A stretch of 20,509 nt of DNA. Source: Bacteroidales bacterium UBA6366 (GTDB lineage: Bacteria; Bacteroidota; Bacteroidia; Bacteroidales; UBA932). The notes beneath the pieces are model-generated. The model saw only the letters and a program-made list of their open reading frames with translations. It was not told where the DNA came from and did no database searches. Where the stretch lies: NCBI GenBank assembly GCA_002438845.1, contig DJRG01000059.1:1-20509 (forward strand), written 5' to 3'. This document shows, piece after piece, positions 1 through 7,592 of this stretch; the first letter of the stretch is position 1, and each line of letters starts with the position of its first letter. A program made the position numbers and the translations under genes.

Positions 1-2882
1 ACTCTTACACCCTTCATGCCGATAGTCTTCAAAGCGACCTCCGGAAGGCTGTAGGACAAAGTCACATCCTTGATTCGAAGGTAGCTGCCGTCCTGCAGGA
101 ATCTGGTAGAGTAGCCAACAAAATAACGTCCTGGCTGACCTGCTACAGGTTTAGGGGTAACGCCTGTGTCACCTGGCTTCTTCCAGTAGTTGAGGGCTGC
201 GGTGGAAGAGTTCGTGGTCATGTCGTAACCGTCATCAATGTAGGTGTTGGAGGCGACAGCCTTGTTGCCGGCGACGAACTCAAAGAAGGCTGAGAGGTTG
301 AAGCCCTTCCAAGAAAGGCTGGTGTTGAAGCCACCCGTTGCCTTTGGTTCCGGAGATCCTTTGTAGACGTAGCGGGCCTTGTTGACATCAGAGGTCAGTT
401 TTCCATCCTCGTCGTACCAGAGACCAGCGCCAGTTGAAGGATTGACACCATACCAGTCACGAAGGTAGAAAGTGTAGAGGCTCTTGTCTTTCACGATTCT
501 TGCAGGGGTACCGCTGTTGCTGCTACTGCTGCTGACACGGCTGTCAGACACTGAAAGGAACTCTGAATCTCCGAGATCAAGCACCTTTGAGCGGTTGAAC
601 GCCACATTGAAGCCAGCGGTCCAGAGCCAGTCGTTTTTGCGGAGAAGAACCCCCTCAAGTTGGAACTCGACACCACGGTTGCGGATGGAACCGATGTTCA
701 TGAAGTTGGACGCGAAACCGGTTGTGTAAGGCACCTGCTTTGAAAGAAGCATGTCATCGGTCTTTCTCTGGTAAACATCCACGCTACCAGTCAGTCTGTC
801 ATCGAAGAATCCGAAGTCAAGACCTACGTTCCAAGTCTTGTTCTTCTCCCATGAGAGTTCCGGGTTGGAAGGTCTTGAAGGAACCATTCCGACGAGGTTG
901 GCGTAAGTGGCTGTCGTATAGATTCCGTAAGCCCTGTATGCAGAGATGTTGTTGTTACCGTTCACACCATAGGAGGCACGGAGTTTCAGGGCGCTGAGCC
1001 AATGGTTTGAATTCCTCATGAAGTTCTCCTTGGAGATGTTCCATGAGCCACCCACTGACCAGAACACGCCCCATCTGTTGTCAGATCCGAAAAGGGAACT
1101 TCCGTCAGCGCGAAGGGAGGCCTGAAGATAATATTTGTTCAGGTAGTTGTAGTCAGCGACACCGAAGAAGGAAAGCATAGACTCCTCCGAGAAGTTGTAT
1201 AGGACCTCGTCTTGGGCAGCAGTTGATGTAGTAGGGTAAGGGATGAGAGGGTCGACGTTAGGCGACTGGCCACCGAGGTAGTCATAAGTGTCGGTCATCG
1301 CTTCCTGCCCCACAAGAACACGCACGGAATGATCACCGAACTTGTCATCATAGGTGATGGTGTTGGACGTCGTGTAACGAACGTCTTTCGTCCCGATCAG
1401 CCAAAGAGTAGTGGAGCCCTCGTTGGTTTCCGGAGCCCAGTACTGCTTGGATGACTCATAAAGGAACTCTATACCATCCGTGGTTTTGAAAGACAACTGA
1501 GGAATCGGCTTCCACTCAAGGTAAAGAGATCCCTGAAGCCTATAGTCCTTGTCATTGTAGATGTCGTACTCGGCGTTGGCGCGAGGGTTTGTGTTCGAGT
1601 TCTCAGGGATATCCACATTATACGAACCGTCCTCATTCTTAAACGGAGTCCAAGGCAGGATGCCCCACATCGCATACTGAGGGTTGGAATAGTAAAGGTT
1701 ACCCATCTGTCCCGAATTGGAGTCGGAAAGGCTGGCATTGATCCTGGCTCCGGTTGAAAGTTTGGACGTAAGCTTCACGTCAGCGTTCACACGGGCCGTG
1801 AAACGCTCATAGTCAACTCCGTAGAACACACCCTTGTTCTTGTGGTAAGCGAGGGACGAGTAGTAGGAAGCCTTGTCGGTGCCGCCTGTGGCGTTGACCT
1901 CATATTCCTGCATGCTGCCCATTCTGGTGAGTTCCTTGTACCAGTTCGTGGTCCCATCCTTAAGCAAGGTGTAAGGGAAGTAGTACTGGGATGTAGGATC
2001 GTCAGGGTTGTAGCCGGCGTTGACCGCGCAGACTCTTCTATATTCAAGAAGTTCCTCGCCGGTAAGAGGACGGAGGTTGTTGTCGTTGATCAGCTGCTGG
2101 GCACCGAACTTCGCCCTTGCGGTGAACCTTGCCTTCCCGCTTTTTCCGCTCTTTGTGGTCACGAGGATGACACCGTTGGCGGCGCGTGATCCATAGACAG
2201 AAGCCGCTGCCGCATCCTTTAGGACGGTGATCGATTCGATGTCGTTAGGGTTGAGGAAGGTTGATGACGAACCACCACCGACACCGACAGATGATAGCTG
2301 GCGGTAATCACTGGACATAACAGGAATGCCATCCACTACCCAAAGAGGTTCGTTGCCGGCGTTGATAGAGGATGTACCGCGCACACGGATTGTGGAGGTG
2401 GAACCTGGCTGGCCGGAACCAGAGGTGATGGACACACCCGCCATCTTACCGGAAAGCATCTTGTCGACCGAAGTGGCCGGAGCCTGGGCGAGCTGCTCGT
2501 TCTTCACTGAAGCCACCGAACCGGTGTTCGCTTCCCTGCGCACTGTTCCGTAAGCCACGACGATGACGTCGTCAAGAGTCTGGGTGTCAGGACGCAACGA
2601 AATGTTCAAGAGGGTTCGGCCGCTGACTGGCATCTCCGTAGGCAGGAATCCGAGGCAGCTGACAGACAACGTTCCGTTGGACGGAACCGAAAGCTGATAA
2701 TTTCCAAGATCATCCGTCAAGGCGTAAGTGCTGGAGCTCCCTTTGAGCTGCACCGCAGCGCCCACAACGGGTTCGCCGTTGGCCGCGTCCGTGACCGTAC
2801 CGGACACCTTGATTGTCTGGGCCAATGCTGCACCTATGCTGATGAACAGGCACAGCGCGATTGTAAATAATTTTTTACCCAT
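1..2882 (-). CDS. SusC-type TonB-dependent outer-membrane transporter (3' end cut off by window)
   Basis: The frame is open from an ATG at 2882 to the left edge: 960 codons with no stop, so only a short C-terminal barrel piece is missing. It should import an oligosaccharide or similar nutrient across the outer membrane with a SusD partner, driven by TonB. Residues 1-21 are a signal peptide ending ALA|QT. A carboxypeptidase-regulatory-like domain follows (about 24-100). The plug domain begins around VVAYGTVRREANTGSV and includes VYGSRAANGVILVTTKSG. The rest is beta-barrel with typical SusC stretches such as LQASLRADGSSLF and LKLRASYGVNGNNN. The first 23 codons are identical at DNA level to those of the divergent susC at 4425, yet the remaining sequence is clearly different. 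Its susD partner is presumably left of the window. The substrate cannot be told. Confidence 0.95.
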   Translation of the reverse strand, partial: MGKKLFTIALCLFISIGAALAQTIKVSGTVTDAANGEPVVGAAVQLKGSSSTYALTDDLGNYQLSVPSNGTLSVSCLGFLPTEMPVSGRTLLNISLRPDTQTLDDVIVVAYGTVRREANTGSVASVKNEQLAQAPATSVDKMLSGKMAGVSITSGSGQPGSTSTIRVRGTSSINAGNEPLWVVDGIPVMSSDYRQLSSVGVGGGSSSTFLNPNDIESITVLKDAAAASVYGSRAANGVILVTTKSGKSGKARFTARAKFGAQQLINDNNLRPLTGEELLEYRRVCAVNAGYNPDDPTSQYYFPYTLLKDGTTNWYKELTRMGSMQEYEVNATGGTDKASYYSSLAYHKNKGVFYGVDYERFTARVNADVKLTSKLSTGARINASLSDSNSGQMGNLYYSNPQYAMWGILPWTPFKNEDGSYNVDIPENSNTNPRANAEYDIYNDKDYRLQGSLYLEWKPIPQLSFKTTDGIEFLYESSKQYWAPETNEGSTTLWLIGTKDVRYTTSNTITYDDKFGDHSVRVLVGQEAMTDTYDYLGGQSPNVDPLIPYPTTSTAAQDEVLYNFSEESMLSFFGVADYNYLNKYYLQASLRADGSSLFGSDNRWGVFWSVGGSWNISKENFMRNSNHWLSALKLRASYGVNGNNNISAYRAYGIYTTATYANLVGMVPSRPSNPELSWEKNKTWNVGLDFGFFDDRLTGSVDVYQRKTDDMLLSKQVPYTTGFASNFMNIGSIRNRGVEFQLEGVLLRKNDWLWTAGFNVAFNRSKVLDLGDSEFLSVSDSRVSSSSSNSGTPARIVKDKSLYTFYLRDWYGVNPSTGAGLWYDEDGKLTSDVNKARYVYKGSPEPKATGGFNTSLSWKGFNLSAFFEFVAGNKAVASNTYIDDGYDMTTNSSTAALNYWKKPGDTGVTPKPVAGQPGRYFVGYSTRFLQDGSYLRIKDVTLSYSLPEVALKTIGMKGVR

Positions 2883-2906
2883 AAGCTTAAAACTTTTGTT
2901 AAACTT
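2815..2906 (-). repeat. Inverted repeat, left arm (site A): shared susC 5' end
   Basis: Read on the minus strand, 2891 down to 2815 is identical over 77 bp to 4416-4492 on the plus strand. With one extra T the match continues to 2906 (4402 on the other side). It covers the 3' part of the leader, the ATG, the signal-peptide codons and the first residue or two of the mature protein of the minus-strand susC. Divergence begins immediately after (third position of codon 23 onward). Identity this sharp between otherwise different genes is most simply explained by ongoing recombination or gene conversion. Confidence 0.92.
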
Positions 2907-3090
2907 AACGATTATTGAATGTTGAAATAGTAATCGAAACGATGTCAATGCAGCGGATCAGAAATCACATGAATATCCTCGGGCTTCTGTTCATGGCCGG
3001 CCCTCCTATGGAAAGAGATGTGCGGCGGACGAGAAAAGCACGCATTCTATCTTTCATTCTGTTAACATCATACATGACCATCTGCGTCTA
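2907..3090. other. Non-coding leader between minus-strand susC and internal site B
   Basis: These 184 bp lie directly upstream of the minus-strand susC and have no counterpart in front of the plus-strand susC. They are less AT-rich than the adjacent 3114-3394 stretch and include the palindrome GGCCGGCC near 2997. The only ORF (plus strand, 60 codons from 2915) has no recognisable features and is probably chance. I saw no good TAnnTTTG element on the minus strand here, so the promoter for this susC may lie further right, making this an mRNA leader. Function is unknown. Confidence 0.45.
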
Positions 3091-3113
3091 TTGTTAAACT
3101 TGACCTTTAATAA
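3091..3113 (-). repeat. Internal recombination-site-like repeat (site B)
   Basis: On the minus strand this 23-bp stretch exactly matches 4390-4412 on the plus strand; it begins TTATTAAAGGTCAAGTTTAA. It is therefore an inverted copy of the sequence just upstream of the plus-strand susC. Its GTTAAACTT core is also present at site A (2898-2906) in the same orientation as here. It would define a second possible inversion endpoint that leaves the 2907-3090 leader attached to the minus-strand susC. Confidence 0.75.
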
Positions 3114-3394
3114 TAGTAATAAATGTTCTTACGTATTAAACATAATTAAAATTTTGTTCGTCGGAGTCATGAATTCAAGTTTTGAAATGACTGCCAACCC
3201 CCATAAACTTTTGGCAATATAATTACATTTTTTTGAAATTGCAACTAATAGATACGAAATGAAAACAAATAAACGCGAAAAACTTTATCGTTTTAAGATT
3301 ACGGCTTTTCCGACAAATAAAAAAATCAGATTCCGAATTGTTGTAATAACCAGATATGGTGTTTAAAATTTTTATCATTAAAATTTATTAAAAA
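3114..3394. other. AT-rich intergenic region upstream of the recombinase
   Basis: This stretch lacks any credible ORF and is strikingly AT-rich, with runs such as TTAAAATTTTTATCATTAAA just before the recombinase start. It lies inside the candidate invertible segment, so any outward-facing promoter in it would change partner on inversion. On the minus strand two TTTATTTG sequences (the complements of CAAATAAA near 3266 and 3315) differ from the -7 consensus at one position, but neither has a matching -33 TTTG at the right distance. No firm promoter assignment toward either susC is possible. Confidence 0.4.
3181..3213 (+). promoter_or_regulatory. Weak candidate promoter for the recombinase
   Basis: TTTG at 3181-3184 is followed after 21 bp by AACTTTTG at 3206-3213, one mismatch from the Bacteroides -7 consensus TAnnTTTG. 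It points toward the recombinase start at 3395, leaving a leader of about 175 nt. If real, it would turn round with the cassette. Similar near-matches are expected by chance in AT-rich DNA. Confidence 0.3.
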
Positions 3395-4318
3395 ATGACA
3401 CAAATTGCATTTCAAAAAGTCTGCAGGTTATGGAAAGACGAGAAAAAGCGCTATGTGAAGATGTCTACGATGGCGGCCTATTCCCTTATCATTCAGAATC
3501 ATCTGGAGTCGTGGTTTGAGAATCTGGCCGATGTGACACCTCGCTCCGTGCAGTCATTGGTTGATTCAAAGTTGAAAGATGGACTGAATGTGACGACAAT
3601 TAAAGGGATATTGATAGTCTTGAAAATGATTCTCAAATTCGGGGAGAAACAAGGATGGATCGGTCACAAGCTGATAGAAGTGAAGTTTCCGACCCAGAGA
3701 ATGCGGCATCAGACCGACGTGCTTTCTCTGTGTGAGGAACAACGCATGCTTGACTACCTGTCTACCCACCATGGGAAATATAATCTTGGTTTGCAGATCT
3801 GCCTTTTCACGGGTATGAGGATAGGAGAGGTCTGCGCACTGAGATGGGAAGATGTGGACATCAAGGCCGGAACCATCCGGATAAGGAGGACGGTGCATCG
3901 GGTTTATGTGATTGATGACGGTCCCAAACACTCTGAACTCACTCTGGACTACCCAAAGACAGCAGGTTCCTACAGAGAGATTCCGGTGATCAGGGATCTT
4001 GCCGACATTCTTACTGAATATTCAAAAGGTGCGATTGACAAGCATTTCGTGATCTCGGGCTTGCCCAATCCGACCGAGCCTCAGACGATGCGCAACCACT
4101 TCAAGAAATTGGCCGCCGCACTTGGTTTGTCAATGCGCCGCTTCCATGGCTTACGGCACACTTTCGCCACGCGTTGTGTTGAAAGCAAGTGCGACTACAA
4201 GACCCTGAGCTCTATTCTCGGCCATGCCAACGTCAGCACCACGCTGAACCTTTATGTCCATCCCGGAATGGAGCAGAAACGAAAATGCGTAGAGGACATG
4301 ATTCGGTCAATTGTCTAA
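3395..4318 (+). CDS. Tyrosine recombinase / phage-integrase family site-specific recombinase
   Basis: This 307-residue protein should cut and rejoin DNA through a covalent tyrosine intermediate and is the likely invertase of the surrounding cassette. The C-terminal catalytic domain has the whole active site: R142 in FTGMRIGEVCALRWEDVD, K188 in DYPKTAGSYREIP, H251 and R254 in HGLRHTFAT, H277 in LGHANVSTT, and nucleophile Y287 in LNLYVHP. The N-terminal part (about 1-100) resembles a SAM-like core-binding domain that clamps DNA. Length is typical for the small Bacteroidetes invertases and XerC/D-like enzymes. It stands alone, with no excisionase, transposase or phage gene near, which favours DNA inversion over an integrative element. 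The 3' end is followed by a 13-bp-stem hairpin. Target sites are inferred to be the flanking repeats. Confidence 0.93.
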   Translation: MTQIAFQKVCRLWKDEKKRYVKMSTMAAYSLIIQNHLESWFENLADVTPRSVQSLVDSKLKDGLNVTTIKGILIVLKMILKFGEKQGWIGHKLIEVKFPTQRMRHQTDVLSLCEEQRMLDYLSTHHGKYNLGLQICLFTGMRIGEVCALRWEDVDIKAGTIRIRRTVHRVYVIDDGPKHSELTLDYPKTAGSYREIPVIRDLADILTEYSKGAIDKHFVISGLPNPTEPQTMRNHFKKLAAALGLSMRRFHGLRHTFATRCVESKCDYKTLSSILGHANVSTTLNLYVHPGMEQKRKCVEDMIRSIV

Positions 4319-4335
4319 GCACCGCCCATGAGTCC

Positions 4336-4386
4336 ACACCTGAAAACGGAATATGCTGGCCATCAGTCATAAACGTTTTCAGGTGT
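4336..4386 (+). terminator. Long-stem hairpin after the recombinase (possible terminator or insulator)
   Basis: ACACCTGAAAACG (4336-4348) pairs perfectly with CGTTTTCAGGTGT (4374-4386), a 13-bp stem with a 25-nt loop, followed by TATTTATT. The T-tract is interrupted and the loop is long, so termination is plausible but not certain. It lies between the recombinase stop and the site just upstream of the plus-strand susC, so it could stop recombinase transcripts from entering that gene. It might also be a protein-binding site. Confidence 0.5.
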
Positions 4387-4389
4387 TAT

Positions 4390-4412
4390 TTATTAAAGGT
4401 CAAGTTTAACAA
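4390..4412 (+). repeat. Recombination-site-like repeat (site C)
   Basis: Exact inverted counterpart of 3091-3113 (23 bp). It merges on its right with the larger inverted repeat 4402-4492, so this position is the junction of both possible inversions. It lies 12 bp before the start codon of the plus-strand susC. Confidence 0.75.
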
Positions 4413-4492
4413 AAGTTTAAGCTTATGGGTAAAAAATTATTTACAATCGCGCTGTGCCTGTTCATCAGCATAGGTGCAGCATTGGCCCAGAC
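4402..4492 (+). repeat. Inverted repeat, right arm: shared susC 5' end
   Basis: Positions 4416-4492 are identical to the complement of 2815-2891 (77 bp); allowing a one-base gap in a T run, the match extends back to 4402. It contains the HindIII-like AAGCTT before the ATG at 4425 and the entire signal-peptide coding region. Identity stops abruptly at 4493. Confidence 0.92.
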
Positions 4493-7400
4493 GATCAAGG
4501 TCTCTGGTACAGTCATTGATACCGAAGGACATCCCGTAGTTGGGGCGACGGTCATCATCTCGGGTACGACAACAGGCGTGTCTACTGACACTGAGGGGCG
4601 TTACAATATTTCGGCTCCGGTTAACGGGAAGTTCCTCGTTTCCTGCCTCGGTTACGATGATGTTGTCGTAGACATCGCAAAAAGAAGCGTTGTTGACATC
4701 ACTCTCACCGAAAGCACAGCAGCACTTGACGAGGTGACTGTGGTCGCCTATGGTACAAAACGCAAGCAGGATCTCGTAGGCTCGGTCAGTTCAGTCAAAA
4801 AGGACATTATTTCCAACGCCCAGACCGCATCCATCTCAAGCGCGCTTGAGGGATCCGTGGCCGGACTTCAGATAATCAGTTCGTCTGGCCAGCCAGGTGA
4901 CGATGCCTCAATCGTGATCCGAGGCACTGGTTCCATGTCCGCAAGCAATTCCGCTCTTATCGTTGTGGACGGCGTCCCTTACAACGGAAGCATTTCGGAC
5001 ATCAATCCTTCGGACATCGAGTCCATTTCCGTCTCGAAGGATGCCGTCTCGAACTCCCTGTACGGTTCACGTGCGGCCGGCGGTGTGGTCATGATCACAA
5101 CCAAATCCGGAAAGGGTGGCAAATTCAATGTGCAGTTCACAGGAACATGGGGCATGAGCCAGCGTGCGTACAAAGACTATGACATGGCGACTGACCCTGG
5201 CGAGTTCTACCGACTGACATGGTACGGAATGCGCAACACATATTGGGCGGCCGGCAACTCGCTTGAGGATTCAGCCGCCGGAGCAAGCGCGAATTTGCTG
5301 GATGAGCTTGGAAATTATAACGCATTCATCATTCCTGACGGGGAATATCTCGTGACACCTGACGGGGCTCTCAATGCGAACGCAAGGCTCAGGTATGACG
5401 ACACCTTCGCCGACGCGATGTTTAAAAGTTCTTTCCGTCAAGAGTACAATGTGTCCGCATCAGGTGGAAATGACAAGACAAACTACTATATGTCAATAGG
5501 CTATCTTGACAATGACTCCTACATCGTGGGCTCATCCTATAACAGATTAACCGCAAGAGTCAACGTCGACTCTCAGGTGAAGAAATGGCTGCGTGTTGGA
5601 ACCAACATAGGCTATGCTAAAACCACGAAACTGGGTGTGAACGACTCCAACGGCAAGGCGTCTAACCCTTTTGAGGTGGCCAGATCTTGGGCTCCGATTT
5701 TCCCTGTACATGCTTACGATGCTGAGGGAAATGTGAAGTTGGACTCAGCCGGGAATCCAATCTACGATGCCGGAACCGGGCAGACCGACGGGACGTCAGA
5801 GCGTCCGGTGGCAACGAATCAGAATGTCGTAGCCAATCTTAATGAGGACATCAGGAAGAGCGAGCACAACAACTTGACCTCCCGTTCCTTCATCGAGTTC
5901 AAGTTCCTTGACTGCCTGACATTCACAGCGAACTATGCCTATGATTTCTCTAACGGTTCGGGTACGGTATTCTACACTCCTACCATCGGTGACGGACAGT
6001 CATTCGGAGGCCGTGGCACAAAGTCCGCCTCAACCGTGGCTACGACGGACCTTAACCAGATTCTGAGATATTCAGACTCTTTCGGCAAGCATAACATAGA
6101 GGCTAAGATAGGACACGACCACCAGTCGATGAAGCTTAGCTACCTCGCGGGACAGAAGACCAACTTCCTCGACCCTTGGAATCCGGAACTGAACAATGGT
6201 GGACAGATGCAGTACATATCAAGCTACACCGCATCCCACGAGATTGAGGGATTCTTCGGTACGGCTGACTATGACTATGCTCACAAGTATTACTTGTCTG
6301 CGGCATACCGCCGTGACGGAACATCCCGCTTCCTCAAGAGATGGGGTAACTTCTGGACTGTCGGCGCAGCGTGGCGTATCTCTGCGGAGAGTTTTATGAG
6401 CGGAGCGAGCAATTGGCTCAACGATCTCAAACTTAGGGCTTCATACGGAACCCAAGGAAACGAGGACATCCTCGTGGGGGATGATAGTTATAGCGCATAC
6501 ACTCCGTATGTGGACCAGTACACTGTGAGCTGGACTGGAAGCGAACTCGCATACACGCCTTCTTTCTTCGGTAACCCTGACCTTACATGGGAAAAGCAGA
6601 AGACGGTTGACGTTGGTCTGGACTTCAGATTTCTTGACAGGATCTATGGTTCGGTTGAATATTTCTACAGGAAGACAGATGACATGCTGTTCCAGCGTCC
6701 GCTGCCTGAATCTACAGCAGGGCGGTCCTACAATTGGGAAAACATCGGCGCGATGGCAAACAATGGCGTGGAATTCGAGATCAATGTGGACATTCTCAAG
6801 AAGCACGATCTCAGGTGGACAGTCGGTGTAGTGGGTTCACATTACTCCAACAAGATTCTGACACTTCCAGAGGAGAACAAGGCAGACGGAATAACGAGCG
6901 GGAATTTCAAACTTATGGAAGGCAAGAGCATGTATGAATACTATACATATATGTACGCTGGAATGGATGAGAAAGGAAACGCCATGTGGTATGCCAATGA
7001 GCTTGACGCCGAGGGAAATCCGACCGGAAACAAAACAACGACCACCACATACTCTAACGCTGATAAATACTTTATCGGCAAATCTGCCATCCCGGCAATC
7101 AACGGCGGTCTGAACACCAGCTTCTATTTCAAGGGATTTGACCTTTCGATAGCGACGGCGTTCCAGTTAGGTGGCTGGGCATACGACTACTCTTTCCTTG
7201 ACGGTATGAGTTCGTCATATTATGTCGGACATAACAGGTCTATGTGGGATACGTTCAACCCGGAGACGGGTAAGGGTGACTATCCAATCTGGAATGCCAA
7301 CAATTCATCTAACTCATTCACTCAGAGATCCGACCTGCATCTGGTAAAGGCTTCATACTTCAGCCTCAGAAATCTCACATTGGGTTACACTCTTCCAAAG

Positions 7401-7580
7401 AAACTGACAGACAAGGTTCAAATCGAAAAAATCCGTGTGTTCTTCACAGCCGATAACCTGGCACTCTGGTCAGCGCGCCAGGGCTTTGACCCGAGGGTGT
7501 CCATGAGCGGTTCCAATGGAAGTTACGGTGGCTATTCGCCTATGAGAGTCCTCACGGGAGGAGTAAACCTTGTTTTCTAA
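4425..7580 (+). CDS. SusC-type TonB-dependent outer-membrane transporter
   Basis: This 1051-residue protein is a complete SusC homologue that forms a TonB-driven outer-membrane barrel capped by its SusD partner. Residues 1-21 are a signal peptide (ALA|QT). A carboxypeptidase-regulatory-like domain spans about 24-100. The plug starts near VVAYGTKRKQDLVGSV (about 106) and contains SLYGSRAAGGVVMITTKSG. The barrel fills the remainder and ends in a C-terminal phenylalanine (GGVNLVF), typical of outer-membrane barrels. The susD gene begins 12 nt downstream. No consensus -7 element was found between the recombinase stop and this ATG, so in the orientation shown it may be poorly expressed or depend on read-through. 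The substrate is unknown. Confidence 0.97.
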   Translation: MGKKLFTIALCLFISIGAALAQTIKVSGTVIDTEGHPVVGATVIISGTTTGVSTDTEGRYNISAPVNGKFLVSCLGYDDVVVDIAKRSVVDITLTESTAALDEVTVVAYGTKRKQDLVGSVSSVKKDIISNAQTASISSALEGSVAGLQIISSSGQPGDDASIVIRGTGSMSASNSALIVVDGVPYNGSISDINPSDIESISVSKDAVSNSLYGSRAAGGVVMITTKSGKGGKFNVQFTGTWGMSQRAYKDYDMATDPGEFYRLTWYGMRNTYWAAGNSLEDSAAGASANLLDELGNYNAFIIPDGEYLVTPDGALNANARLRYDDTFADAMFKSSFRQEYNVSASGGNDKTNYYMSIGYLDNDSYIVGSSYNRLTARVNVDSQVKKWLRVGTNIGYAKTTKLGVNDSNGKASNPFEVARSWAPIFPVHAYDAEGNVKLDSAGNPIYDAGTGQTDGTSERPVATNQNVVANLNEDIRKSEHNNLTSRSFIEFKFLDCLTFTANYAYDFSNGSGTVFYTPTIGDGQSFGGRGTKSASTVATTDLNQILRYSDSFGKHNIEAKIGHDHQSMKLSYLAGQKTNFLDPWNPELNNGGQMQYISSYTASHEIEGFFGTADYDYAHKYYLSAAYRRDGTSRFLKRWGNFWTVGAAWRISAESFMSGASNWLNDLKLRASYGTQGNEDILVGDDSYSAYTPYVDQYTVSWTGSELAYTPSFFGNPDLTWEKQKTVDVGLDFRFLDRIYGSVEYFYRKTDDMLFQRPLPESTAGRSYNWENIGAMANNGVEFEINVDILKKHDLRWTVGVVGSHYSNKILTLPEENKADGITSGNFKLMEGKSMYEYYTYMYAGMDEKGNAMWYANELDAEGNPTGNKTTTTTYSNADKYFIGKSAIPAINGGLNTSFYFKGFDLSIATAFQLGGWAYDYSFLDGMSSSYYVGHNRSMWDTFNPETGKGDYPIWNANNSSNSFTQRSDLHLVKASYFSLRNLTLGYTLPKKLTDKVQIEKIRVFFTADNLALWSARQGFDPRVSMSGSNGSYGGYSPMRVLTGGVNLVF

Positions 7581-7592
7581 TTTAAAAAGGGA

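Larger units (their letters stand above)
2815..4492. other. Candidate invertible cassette carrying its own recombinase
   Basis: The segment is bounded by the inverted repeats 2815-2906 and 4402-4492 and contains one complete tyrosine recombinase gene plus about 490 bp of non-coding DNA. Inversion would swap the upstream regions of two divergent susC genes while leaving both reading frames intact, because the crossover sequence is identical in both. Recombinase-flanked phase-variable susC/susD loci are known in Bacteroides. The assignment here rests on repeat geometry and the recombinase, not on observed inversion. A shorter internal site (3091-3113) could permit an alternative, smaller inversion (3091-4412). 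Confidence 0.7.

Noticed and set aside
2915..3097. 60-codon plus-strand frame in the susC leader
   Set aside because: No promoter, no homology that I recognise, and it runs into the repeat at site B; probably chance.
2815..4492. Recombinase region as an integrated phage or conjugative element
   Set aside because: Only a single recombinase is present, with no mobilisation, excision or structural genes, and the flanking repeats are inverted where an integrated element would have direct repeats.
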